A stretch of 9,774 nt of DNA from Candidatus Omnitrophota bacterium (GCA_026387595.1 JAPLLL010000065.1:1-9774), one strand, 5' to 3'. Positions 1-5,421 are shown, numbered from the stretch's first letter. A program made the numbers and translations. The notes: a model not told the origin generated them from the sequence alone.

Positions 1-402
1 AGTCAATATCTCGTTATTAACTATGGCGTAAGGCCTTTCCTCGTCATATACGATCCCGTTTAAGGTGAATTGGGGGATACCGCGGGAGCGGACAGGGGCC
101 GGTTTCGTAGCGGCGGGGACAACCTGGCTCTGGGCAGGCGCTACGGGGGGCTGGACATCTTTTGGTTCAGGCGCCCTGCTGAAAAAAAACCATACCGCCG
201 CACCTGCGAAAACAATTAAAAAAATAATCCACATAATACTTGCGATTTCTTTTTTTTCAACCTTAGCCGCGGCCTTAAATTGCCCGTTTTCCTGCGTGGC
301 CCTAATTTCAGGCGCAGCTTTATAGACGGGGGCCTCCTGGCTCTTTTTTGTTTCTTCCTTGCGGAGCTGGGCCTTTTTTAAGGCGTCATTGATGATACTC
401 AT
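1..402 (-). CDS. GspB-like type II secretion-associated membrane protein (partial, C-terminus off the left edge)
   Basis: The 134 visible codons start at the ATG at 402 and read off the window edge without a stop. The N-terminus MSIINDALKKAQ is a short cytosolic amphipathic stretch typical of GspB-like partners of ExeA/GspA ATPases. It is followed by a charged region, one membrane segment at about residues 55-74 and a Pro/Ala-rich linker at about 77-108. From about residue 111 a periplasmic domain begins (FTLNGIVYDEERPYAIVNN), which resembles the T2SSB domain pattern of 'GIVY...AIIN'. In the family, GspB works with GspA in the inner membrane and has been linked to getting the secretin assembled through the cell wall. 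The gene starts inside the last 17 bp of the upstream ATPase gene, which implies co-transcription and coupling. The GspB assignment rests on architecture and short motifs, and most of the C-terminal domain is not visible. Confidence 0.75.
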   Translation of the reverse strand, partial: MSIINDALKKAQLRKEETKKSQEAPVYKAAPEIRATQENGQFKAAAKVEKKEIASIMWIIFLIVFAGAAVWFFFSRAPEPKDVQPPVAPAQSQVVPAATKPAPVRSRGIPQFTLNGIVYDEERPYAIVNNEILT

Positions 403-1213
403 AAACCCTGCCTTTTATCTCCTCGATCCCGCGTTTAACGATATCGACATTTATATCATGCTTCTCCAGCACAAATCCAAAAAGGAGCGCCCGATCGCAG
501 ACCATGTTTATAAGACGCGGCACGCCTTCCGAAAATTTATAGATCTCATCGATGGCATCTTCCAAAAAAGTTATCTGGTTCTCGGGCCCGGCAATGTGCA
601 GCCTGTGCATTATATACTCGCGTACTTCCGATTTTTCGAGAGGGGTTATGTGGTACCTTATGCCGATCCTCTGGCGCAACTGGGCAAGAGAAGGGGAATT
701 CAGCTTGTCCCGCAACTCGGGCTGTCCGACAAGAACTATCTGGATCAGCTTTTCTTTTTCTGTCTCGAGATTGGAAAGCAGCCTGATCTGTTCGAGAAGG
801 GAAGATTTAAGGTTCTGCGCCTCGTCTATTATCAGCACAACATTATTTTTGAGGGACAGCTGGTGTATCAAAAACTTATTTATAAGCCTGAACAGCGCGA
901 GTTTGTTCATTCTTTTCGGGAGCTCTATGCCGAAATCTTCGGCAACCGATTCCAAAAGCTGCAGCTCCGACAGGTCCGGGTTTATTATAAAAGCGGTCCG
1001 CACCTTTTCATCAAACTTATTAAGGATGGCCTTGCAAAGAGTGGTTTTGCCTGTCCCGATCTCCCCGGTTATTTCCAAAAAACCTTTTCTGTTTTCAATG
1101 CCGTACATTAAAAACGAAAAGGCCTCGCGGTGCCGGCGGCTCATATACAAAAAATTAGGGTCGCTTGTTACATTGAACGGGTTTTCTTTAAGCTTATAGA
1201 ACGCTGTATACAT
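386..1213 (-). CDS. ExeA/GspA-family AAA ATPase (general secretion pathway protein A-like)
   Basis: This is a 275-residue AAA+ ATPase of the ExeA/GspA type. The N-terminus carries the family signature YKLKENPFNVTSDPNFLYMS followed by HREAFSFLMYGI (about residues 6-39). Walker A is GEIGTGKTT (50-58), Walker B with its acidic pair is VVLIIDEAQNL (125-135), and a sensor-type segment is LVGQPEL (161-167). A probable arginine finger lies in LRQRIGIRYHI (179-189), and a sensor-2-like GVPRLIN sits at 230-236. ExeA proteins couple ATP hydrolysis to envelope assembly of secretion machinery through a GspB partner, and that partner overlaps its 3' end here. The protein lacks the C-terminal peptidoglycan-binding extension of full-length ExeA, so it resembles the short ATPases seen in many Gram-negative loci, including the PEP-CTERM/exosortase-locus ATPase subfamily. 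I cannot separate those subfamilies by eye. A plausible minus-strand promoter lies just upstream. Confidence 0.88.
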   Translation of the reverse strand: MYTAFYKLKENPFNVTSDPNFLYMSRRHREAFSFLMYGIENRKGFLEITGEIGTGKTTLCKAILNKFDEKVRTAFIINPDLSELQLLESVAEDFGIELPKRMNKLALFRLINKFLIHQLSLKNNVVLIIDEAQNLKSSLLEQIRLLSNLETEKEKLIQIVLVGQPELRDKLNSPSLAQLRQRIGIRYHITPLEKSEVREYIMHRLHIAGPENQITFLEDAIDEIYKFSEGVPRLINMVCDRALLFGFVLEKHDINVDIVKRGIEEIKGRVYEYHQ

Positions 1214-1235
1214 GTGGTTTCGCTTTTATAGTGCT

Positions 1236-1264
1236 ATTATACTAAAATACGGCTCATCTTGCAA
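1236..1264 (-). promoter_or_regulatory. Sigma70-like promoter for the GspA/GspB-like operon
   Basis: Read on the minus strand, TTGCAA (1264-1259) lies 17 bp from a perfect TATAAT (1241-1236). The ATPase ATG at 1213 follows 22 bp after the -10 box. It stands back to back with the plus-strand promoter at 1272-1300. No operator is obvious. Confidence 0.55.
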
Positions 1265-1271
1265 ATTTTTC

Positions 1272-1300
1272 TTGCTTTTGATTTTAATAGTGTGTATACT
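1272..1300 (+). promoter_or_regulatory. Sigma70-like promoter for the PilZ/TIGR04073 operon
   Basis: TTGCTT (1272-1277) is separated by 17 bp from TATACT (1295-1300). The predicted transcript start near 1307 is only about 7 nt before the ATG at 1314. An in-frame ATG at 1302 would lie before that start point. The -10 box TATACT recurs in the other plus-strand promoters of the window. Confidence 0.5.
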
Positions 1301-1313
1301 AATGAAAGTTACA

Positions 1314-1697
1314 ATGTGGAGAGGAATAGATTACAGGCGTTTTCCGAGGGCGGACTGCAGCTGCCTGATCACGATCGGCAAAAAGGGGCTGAAGCAGAAC
1401 CTTTCGGCTGACACCGAAAACATAGGCGTAGGCGGAATTTGCGTCGCACTTGACCGTGACCTTGGGCGTTACAGCAGCGTTGATGTGGAATTGTCGCTTA
1501 AAGACAATAATCCGTCGATAAAGTGCTGCGGAAGCGTGGTTTGGGTAGTTAAGCGAAATGAAATAAAAAATTCTAAGCAAATAGTTAGATTCGACACGGG
1601 GATCGAATTTGACGACATAAAAGACAGTGACAGGGAAAGAATCGAGAAATTGGTCGAACATACGATTAAATTACCGGTAAGAAAGGCCAGGAGGTAG
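1314..1697 (+). CDS. PilZ domain protein with altered second c-di-GMP motif
   Basis: This is a 127-residue, single-domain PilZ protein with no signal peptide or TM segment, so it is presumably cytosolic. The N-terminal YRRFPRAD holds the RxxxR motif (R8 and R12). The second motif is NIGVGG (N36 to G41), where the usual Ser of (D/N)xSxxG is Gly. The barrel core is supported by GSVVWVV and DTGIEF, both typical of PilZ C-terminal strands. PilZ proteins bind cyclic-di-GMP and pass the signal to a partner; here the altered motif may weaken binding. The start is uncertain: the frame is open from an ATG at 1212, but the promoter and the PilZ boundary favour 1314 (or 1302). A GGAGAGG run lies just after the 1314 ATG instead of before it, so initiation may be nearly leaderless. 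It is the first gene of the run and ends 4 bp before the TIGR04073 gene. Confidence 0.8.
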   Translation: MWRGIDYRRFPRADCSCLITIGKKGLKQNLSADTENIGVGGICVALDRDLGRYSSVDVELSLKDNNPSIKCCGSVVWVVKRNEIKNSKQIVRFDTGIEFDDIKDSDRERIEKLVEHTIKLPVRKARR

Positions 1698-1701
1698 AAA
1701 A

Positions 1702-2046
1702 ATGACAAGAAGCATCTTAAAAACGGGCATAGCTATAGCGGCGGTATTGATCATCCTCAACATGGCTACTCCCAGTTTTGCCCAGGACCCCGCAAAAAAA
1801 TTAGGCAGAGGGCTTGTAAACATTCTTACCGGATGGGTTGAATTGCCGAAGAATATCTACGATACAAGCGTCCAAAGCAATCCGTTAGCAGGAATTACAA
1901 TCGGGTTGGCAAAAGGCCTCGGGATGACAATAGTGCGTACCGGCGCGGGTGTTTACGATACAGCAACGTTCCCGTTTCCGCTCCCAAAAGAGTACAAGCC
2001 CGTCCTGGAACCAGAATACGTGATGGAAGAAAAGGAGAAAAAATAG
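1702..2046 (+). CDS. Secreted exosortase-system-associated protein, TIGR04073-like
   Basis: The 114-residue protein begins with a Sec signal peptide: a positive start, a hydrophobic core at about 9-22, and a likely cleavage after A27 (PSFA-QD). The mature part reads KKLGRGLVNILTGWVELPKN, then a Gly-rich hydrophobic stretch with a glycine zipper at G64-x3-G68-x3-G72. It ends in a Pro-rich segment with PFPLPKEYKPVLEPEYV. I recognise this pattern as the TIGR04073 family, described as exosortase-system-associated and of unknown function. A strong Shine-Dalgarno AGGAGG (1689-1694) overlaps the end of the upstream PilZ gene and lies 7 nt before the ATG. The same domain occurs again fused to PilZ at 3971-4675. 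It probably acts in the periplasm or at a membrane; the activity is unknown. Confidence 0.78.
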   Translation: MTRSILKTGIAIAAVLIILNMATPSFAQDPAKKLGRGLVNILTGWVELPKNIYDTSVQSNPLAGITIGLAKGLGMTIVRTGAGVYDTATFPFPLPKEYKPVLEPEYVMEEKEKK

Positions 2047-2051
2047 CCGTT

Positions 2052-2243
2052 ATGGCAGAAACAGAAAACAAGACCGAAACCAAACCCCCGGTCAAACCGG
2101 AAGCAGCAAAGCCGACCAACTGCGCAAAATGCAACAAGCAGTTCAAGAATAAATTGTGGTACTACAAGAACGGGAAATACTATTGCACTAAGGCCTGCTG
2201 GCGTGCGAGCCTGAAGGCACAGAAACCGGCGGCTGCGGCCTAA
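2052..2243 (+). CDS. Small four-cysteine zinc-finger-like protein
   Basis: This is a 63-residue protein. The first 22 residues are charged and rich in Glu, Lys, Thr and Pro, and look disordered. They are followed by a compact module with C24-x2-C27 and C45-x3-C49, separated by an aromatic and basic stretch (KNKLWYYKNGKYY). The tail is Ala/Lys-rich. The spacing suggests one treble-clef or LIM-like zinc site. There is no signal peptide, so it is probably cytosolic. A possible Shine-Dalgarno AAAGGAG (2031-2037) lies rather far (14 nt) from the ATG. It sits 5 bp after the TIGR04073 gene in the same run, which argues for a real gene despite its size. I do not know a named family, and its role is unknown. 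Confidence 0.65.
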   Translation: MAETENKTETKPPVKPEAAKPTNCAKCNKQFKNKLWYYKNGKYYCTKACWRASLKAQKPAAAA

Positions 2244-2266
2244 TCTCTTAACGCGGCAACTCCACA

Positions 2267-2779
2267 ATGATCCTAGTCATACAACTGATACTTGTCAGCG
2301 TCCTATTCCTGATATTGATCGCCCTTTATGTCGATGAGAAGCATAAACACAAATTTAAAATCCCGACCGGCATACTTACGCAATTTTGGGACGGAAGCGA
2401 GCGGCGCCGGTTTGTAAGAGTAGACGCGGACATACCGGTTAAATACAGCCTGTCCTTAAAGCCCAATGGTACCAGCGTCGTTAAGACAGCCGATATAAGC
2501 ATAGGCGGGGTTTGCATAACCCTTGCGGAAAAATTAACCCCAAAACAAAACCTGGCTGTTGAGATCGGCCTGCCCGATGCCGGCAAATCCGCCATCGTTG
2601 CCAAAGGCCGGGTTGCCTGGGTAAAAGAATCTGAGTCCCAGTCTCAGGACGGCATACGGTATTTTACAGCCGGTATAGAATTTTGCGAGATATCACGCAA
2701 CGGAATGGCCTGCCTATTAAACTTTGTTAAGAATGCGCGCGGATCCCAAACAGCAGATGGGGAAAGCAAAAGCTCCTGA
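2267..2779 (+). CDS. Membrane-anchored PilZ domain protein
   Basis: The 170-residue protein has one N-terminal hydrophobic segment (about residues 2-22) followed by basic residues (DEKHKHKFK). This suggests an N-out/C-in anchor with the PilZ domain in the cytosol. The PilZ domain spans about 44-156. It has RRRFVR with R47 and R51 as the RxxxR pair, DISIGG (D76, S78, G81) as an intact DxSxxG motif, and GRVAWV and AGIEF in the C-terminal strands. It therefore looks competent for cyclic-di-GMP binding, unlike the first PilZ gene of this run. The anchor suggests signalling at the inner face of the cytoplasmic membrane. The DUF4416 gene begins inside its last 23 bp. No clear Shine-Dalgarno precedes the ATG. 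Confidence 0.83.
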   Translation: MILVIQLILVSVLFLILIALYVDEKHKHKFKIPTGILTQFWDGSERRRFVRVDADIPVKYSLSLKPNGTSVVKTADISIGGVCITLAEKLTPKQNLAVEIGLPDAGKSAIVAKGRVAWVKESESQSQDGIRYFTAGIEFCEISRNGMACLLNFVKNARGSQTADGESKSS

Positions 2780-3290
2780 GCCTGTTAAGCTTTTTACAGG
2801 CATTATTACCAATAACCTCGGTCTCCTTGAGCAGGCAGTGGATCTGCTTAAGAAAAGATTCGGCCCTATAGATTTCGAAAGCGATATTTTTGATTTCGAC
2901 CTGACCGACTACTACCAAGAAGAGATGGGCCGCAATCTAAAACGACAGTTCCTGTGTTTCAAAAAACTTGTATCTATAGAAAGCGGCCCTGATATAAAGA
3001 TATGCGCCAACAAACTTGAGGAAAAATTTTCCGCAGCGAAAAAACGATCCATAAATATCGATCCGGGGTACATCTCGCTCGGAAACCTGGTCCTCTTGAC
3101 GACTAAGAATTTTTATCACAGGATATATTTAAAGCGCGGCATATACGCAGAGGTTACGCTTCGCTTTAGAGGAAAAACGTTCGAGCCTTTTGAATGGACA
3201 TATCCGGATTACAAGAAGCCGGATTGTATAAGTTTTTTTAACGCCGTAAGAGCGGATTATCTAACTTCCTTGAGAAGCCAAAAATGCTGA
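2757..3290 (+). CDS. DUF4416 family protein
   Basis: This 177-residue protein matches the DUF4416 pattern throughout: MGKAKAPEPVKLFTGI at the N-terminus, FDFDLTDYYQEEMG (45-58), NIDPGYI (100-106), HRIYLKRGIYAEVTL (121-135) and WTYPDY (147-152). The family's function is unknown, and no signal peptide or TM segment is present. I place the start at 2757, not at the in-frame ATG at 2724, because the family normally begins with MGK-x-K-x-PEPVKLF. This gives a 23 bp overlap with the upstream PilZ gene. The stop overlaps the next gene's start by 7 bp. The tight packing indicates translation as part of the PilZ/TIGR04073 run, although DUF4416 has no known link to c-di-GMP. Confidence 0.85.
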   Translation: MGKAKAPEPVKLFTGIITNNLGLLEQAVDLLKKRFGPIDFESDIFDFDLTDYYQEEMGRNLKRQFLCFKKLVSIESGPDIKICANKLEEKFSAAKKRSINIDPGYISLGNLVLLTTKNFYHRIYLKRGIYAEVTLRFRGKTFEPFEWTYPDYKKPDCISFFNAVRADYLTSLRSQKC

Positions 3291-3853
3291 AAAAAAAGAA
3301 CGTATATGTAATTGCGGTAAGTGTTTTTGTTTCTTTTTTGGTAATACTGTCCGCGTTTTTGGGGCTTATCATATACCTGCAGTGGCGCCAGTTAAACCTT
3401 GCTTCGCAATATTACGAAGAAACCGTTCGATTTGATACTGTCGCATATTCTAAAAATACAGTGATCAGCGATCTAAAGATATGGAAGGGCGCTAACGGCG
3501 CGCCGTATGTGGGCGGCACAATAAAGAATACGGGGAAACGAAAGATTTCCTCTGTTTCGCTTCAGATAAGCTTTTTAGACCAGTCAGGCAACACGGTATA
3601 CACCCACATCACCTATCCGCTTTCACCGTTCCCCACACCGGGATTCTTTAAAAACATTCATTTTATGCGGCTTTCACTGCTAAAACAGGCGTATATAAAA
3701 GGGGGCGAAACGGTTACGTTCAAATGCAGGGTACAGCCGTTTCCAAAGGCATTCTTAAAGATGCTGCGCGTCAATTCTTTTTCCGCTAAATCCGGAGAGT
3801 GGTGCGGCCAAATAGACGGAAAAATCAATAAACTCCGGTTGGAGCCTGCTTAA
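3284..3853 (+). CDS. Membrane-anchored FxLYD-like domain protein
   Basis: The 189-residue protein has a basic start (MLKKKN) and a hydrophobic segment at about 8-32 that looks like an uncleaved anchor, so the rest is probably periplasmic. Residues about 62-106 (ISDLKIWKGANGAPYVGG, then a run with TIKNTGKRKISSV and ISFLDQSGNTVY) resemble FxLYD-type Ig-like domains, with the 'G-x-(I/V)-x-N-x-G...F-x-D-x-x-G' pattern. The remaining sequence is unassigned. It is the last gene of the run and overlaps DUF4416 by 7 bp (ATGCTGA). I see no clear terminator after it, so some read-through into the next transcription unit is possible. The function is unknown, and the domain call is from pattern only. Confidence 0.68.
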   Translation: MLKKKNVYVIAVSVFVSFLVILSAFLGLIIYLQWRQLNLASQYYEETVRFDTVAYSKNTVISDLKIWKGANGAPYVGGTIKNTGKRKISSVSLQISFLDQSGNTVYTHITYPLSPFPTPGFFKNIHFMRLSLLKQAYIKGGETVTFKCRVQPFPKAFLKMLRVNSFSAKSGEWCGQIDGKINKLRLEPA

Positions 3854-3872
3854 GTCTGATTTAAAGAATAAA

Positions 3873-3907
3873 TTGACAAAACTTTTTTTTGTGCTATACT
3901 AATAGCA
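3873..3907 (+). promoter_or_regulatory. Strong sigma70-like promoter with a dyad over the -10/start region
   Basis: A perfect TTGACA (3873-3878) lies 16 bp from TATACT (3895-3900). A perfect inverted repeat TGCTA-N6-TAGCA (3892-3896 and 3903-3907) spans the -10 box and the likely start site near 3907; it could be an operator or chance. The leader to the ATG at 3971 is about 64 nt. Confidence 0.7.
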
Positions 3908-3951
3908 ACTAGTAAGGCTGGTTTGATATAATGATAGGTTTTGTAACTCTT

Positions 3952-3963
3952 AAGGAGGAGGTG
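3952..3963 (+). promoter_or_regulatory. Very strong ribosome binding site
   Basis: AAGGAGGAGGTG contains two overlapping Shine-Dalgarno cores and lies 7 nt before the ATG at 3971. Together with the near-consensus promoter upstream it predicts high expression of the TIGR04073-PilZ fusion. Confidence 0.75.
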
Positions 3964-3970
3964 AATTGTA

Positions 3971-4675
3971 ATGAAAAAAGTTGTGGCAATCTTAGTGGTG
4001 GCATTTTTTGTGCTGTCTTTCGCGACGCTATCGTTCGCAGCCGCGAGTAAAAGAGTGGAAACCAAACTTGATAGAGGCTTAAAAAACGTGGCCCTTGGTT
4101 GGACAGAAATACCGAAAACGATACGAGATACTACTAAAAATTCAAATGTCCTGGTCGGACTCACCATTGGAACAGTAAAAGGCGTACTTAACGCTTTTGC
4201 AAGAACAGTTTCGGGTACAGTTGACATTGCAACATCCCCGGCAGGAGCTTATGATAAACCTGCGATAAAACCATCGATGACAACACAGCCGGTTGGCCCA
4301 ATGGCTACTATTGAGCAAGTTATGCTAAAGAACATTGAAGAAAAACGACGGTACCTAAGGCTGAATGTTCCCCTTGAGATCGAATATGTCTTAGGCAATA
4401 ATGACAGGGTATATAAAGCCGTTACGAAAGATATATCAGCCTTCGGAATCAGGTTCGCCACCACGGATAAGCTTCAGGAGGGGGACAACCTTGAAGTTAC
4501 GCTAAGGATCCCCAACATCTCCAACCCTGTCCATGCCTCAGGAAAGATAGCTTGGTCCAGAAAGGTATTATCCGAAGGAAATGCGCCATTTGATATCGGG
4601 ATAGAATTTGTGAAAATAGAAGAAGACAATAAAAACACGTTTCTTAAATATTTGTGCGATCTAATATACGGATGA
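3971..4675 (+). CDS. TIGR04073-PilZ fusion protein with signal peptide
   Basis: This 234-residue protein has three parts. Residues 1-24 are a signal peptide-like segment with possible cleavage near A23 or A24. Residues about 28-90 are a TIGR04073-like domain: TKLDRGLKNVALGWTEIPK, then VLVGLTIGTVKGVLNAF with a glycine zipper at G63, G67 and G71. After a Pro/Thr-rich linker (about 95-112) comes a PilZ domain from about 122 to the end. The PilZ part has RRYLR (R126 and R130), DISAFG (D154, S156, G159), GKIAWS and DIGIEF, so both c-di-GMP motifs are intact. The architecture is odd because PilZ senses a cytosolic messenger while a signal peptide would export it. Either the N-terminus is an uncleaved anchor, or the Gly-rich segment (about 60-88) crosses the membrane back so that PilZ stays inside. 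It heads its own transcription unit; the two halves also exist as neighbouring genes at 1314-2046. Confidence 0.85.
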   Translation: MKKVVAILVVAFFVLSFATLSFAAASKRVETKLDRGLKNVALGWTEIPKTIRDTTKNSNVLVGLTIGTVKGVLNAFARTVSGTVDIATSPAGAYDKPAIKPSMTTQPVGPMATIEQVMLKNIEEKRRYLRLNVPLEIEYVLGNNDRVYKAVTKDISAFGIRFATTDKLQEGDNLEVTLRIPNISNPVHASGKIAWSRKVLSEGNAPFDIGIEFVKIEEDNKNTFLKYLCDLIYG

Positions 4676-4684
4676 GGACAAAAA

Positions 4685-5026
4685 ATGAAAATTGAGTTTA
4701 TCAAGACGGTGATTGTTGTGACATGTGCATTGACTATTCTAGGATGCGCCGGCATGGAACCGCCGATGCCGGACAAACTGATAAGCCACCCGCTTGGCTC
4801 AAGCCCTGTCGGGCTGGGTATGTCCAAAGATGAGGTAAAAGATGCCTTGGGCGAGCCGAACTCTATAACCTATACAGGTAAGACCGACAGTTCCGGACTC
4901 ACATCCGGGGAAGTGTGGCTATATAACAGCTGGCTTAAAGATATGCCGATAAACCGCGCTAATCTGTCAAAAACTCTCCGTCTTACTTTCGACGGCAATA
5001 GCCTTACCAGTTACAAAGAGGAATGA
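4685..5026 (+). CDS. BamE/SmpA-like lipoprotein
   Basis: This 113-residue protein has a lipoprotein signal peptide with lipobox I18-L19-G20-C21. The mature protein contains VGLGMSKDEVKDALGEPNSI (about 42-61), followed by EVWLYN and a strand with LRLTFDGNSL. This is the SmpA/OmlA/BamE-like pattern of 'G-M-(S/T)-x-x-x-V-x-x-x-x-G-x-P' and a predicted 'W-x-Y' strand. Members are small outer-membrane lipoproteins, and BamE itself is part of the beta-barrel assembly machinery. Here it is more safely called BamE-like, since the fold is widespread. A GAGG Shine-Dalgarno (4674-4677) lies 7 nt before the ATG and overlaps the stop of the TIGR04073-PilZ gene, so the two are co-expressed. Its stop overlaps the next start as ATGA. 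Confidence 0.75.
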   Translation: MKIEFIKTVIVVTCALTILGCAGMEPPMPDKLISHPLGSSPVGLGMSKDEVKDALGEPNSITYTGKTDSSGLTSGEVWLYNSWLKDMPINRANLSKTLRLTFDGNSLTSYKEE

Positions 5027-5229
5027 GATCACGAAAGGTTTGGCTATACTATTTGGGCTGTATCCTGATCCCGCATGTTATGCTTGTCGTCGGATTAATT
5101 TTTCTGGCCGGCCGAACCCCTGATAAAAAAGCTCTCGGTAAACGAATATCTATCCTTTCAACGTTTGTTCTTGTCGTCGGCAGCTTTATATATTACCTGT
5201 TTTTTATGCCTCCCTTCGGGCTGGATTAG
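5023..5229 (+). CDS. Small two-TM membrane protein
   Basis: The 68-residue protein has a basic start (MRSRK) and two hydrophobic segments (about 8-29 and 42-62). They are joined by a short basic loop (GRTPDKKALGKR), which predicts a hairpin with the loop in the cytosol. No family is recognised. It is likely real because its start overlaps the lipoprotein stop in an ATGA arrangement, the classic sign of translational coupling, and because a new promoter follows directly. It could be an accessory of the TIGR04073-PilZ/lipoprotein unit; no function can be assigned. Confidence 0.62.
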   Translation: MRSRKVWLYYLGCILIPHVMLVVGLIFLAGRTPDKKALGKRISILSTFVLVVGSFIYYLFFMPPFGLD

Positions 5230-5242
5230 GTGAATTTTGCAC

Positions 5243-5270
5243 TTGACAATCTTTGGTGATGTGGTATACT
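5243..5270 (+). promoter_or_regulatory. Sigma70-like promoter upstream of the cold-shock gene
   Basis: A perfect TTGACA (5243-5248) is 16 bp from TATACT (5265-5270), which is also preceded by TGG to form an extended -10. The predicted start is near 5277. Confidence 0.72.
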
Positions 5271-5276
5271 TAACAA

Positions 5277-5421
5277 AGAATCGAAGTGGAGTATACGTAG
5301 TTAGTGGAACACGCTATTGAACTATTGCTCGAAAAGTAAGGTAAGATCCCCACTACTTTTAAAAGTAGCGGGGTTTTATTTTGCCTGCTCCAAATCTTAT
5401 TCAGGAAAGGAGGTTAGTTAA
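5277..5421 (+). promoter_or_regulatory. Long leader of the cold-shock gene, or a separate small RNA ending at the internal terminator
   Basis: From the predicted start near 5277 to the GTG at 5422 there are about 145 nt without a convincing ORF. The leader contains a terminator-like hairpin (5348-5378) before the ribosome binding site. Two upstream segments can pair with the hairpin's 5' arm: AAAAGTA (5332-5338) with TACTTTT (5354-5360), and TAGTGG (5302-5307) with CCACTA (5350-5355). This allows alternative folds, as in an attenuator or a temperature-responsive leader. A stand-alone RNA of about 100 nt ending at the hairpin is equally compatible. I do not recognise a known riboswitch or RNA family. 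Confidence 0.42.
5348..5382 (+). terminator. Rho-independent terminator-like hairpin inside the csp leader
   Basis: CCCC (5348-5351) pairs with GGGG (5370-5373). After one A/C mismatch, the inner palindrome CTACTTTTAAAAGTAG (5353-5368) continues the stem. TTTTATTTT follows directly (5374-5382). It lies 23 bp before the Shine-Dalgarno of the cold-shock gene, so it would terminate transcription before that gene unless read through. Confidence 0.7.

Noticed and set aside
65..325. Plus-strand open frame of 86 codons
   Set aside because: It is antisense to the GspB-like gene, which has a recognisable start, TM segment and domain motif.
359..1199. Two long plus-strand open frames (359-1111 and 552-1199)
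   Set aside because: They lie opposite the ExeA/GspA-like gene, whose Walker A, Walker B and sensor motifs are clear; they show no domain and are shadow frames.
1212..1313. Extended N-terminus of the first PilZ gene from the ATG at 1212
   Set aside because: This start would place a hydrophobic extension across the divergent promoter region and lies upstream of the predicted transcript start; the PilZ domain begins right after 1314.
2724..2756. Earlier ATG for the DUF4416 gene
   Set aside because: The added residues do not fit the family, which begins with MGK-x-K-x-PEPVKLF at 2757.
3927..3932. TATAAT in the leader of the fusion gene as a second promoter
   Set aside because: No usable -35 box lies at 16-18 bp upstream; the TTGACA/TATACT pair is far better.
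5277..5382. 6S RNA, SRP RNA or tmRNA in the csp leader
   Set aside because: The length and pairing do not match these RNAs; no long interrupted helix, no tRNA-like end and no conserved SRP loop were seen.
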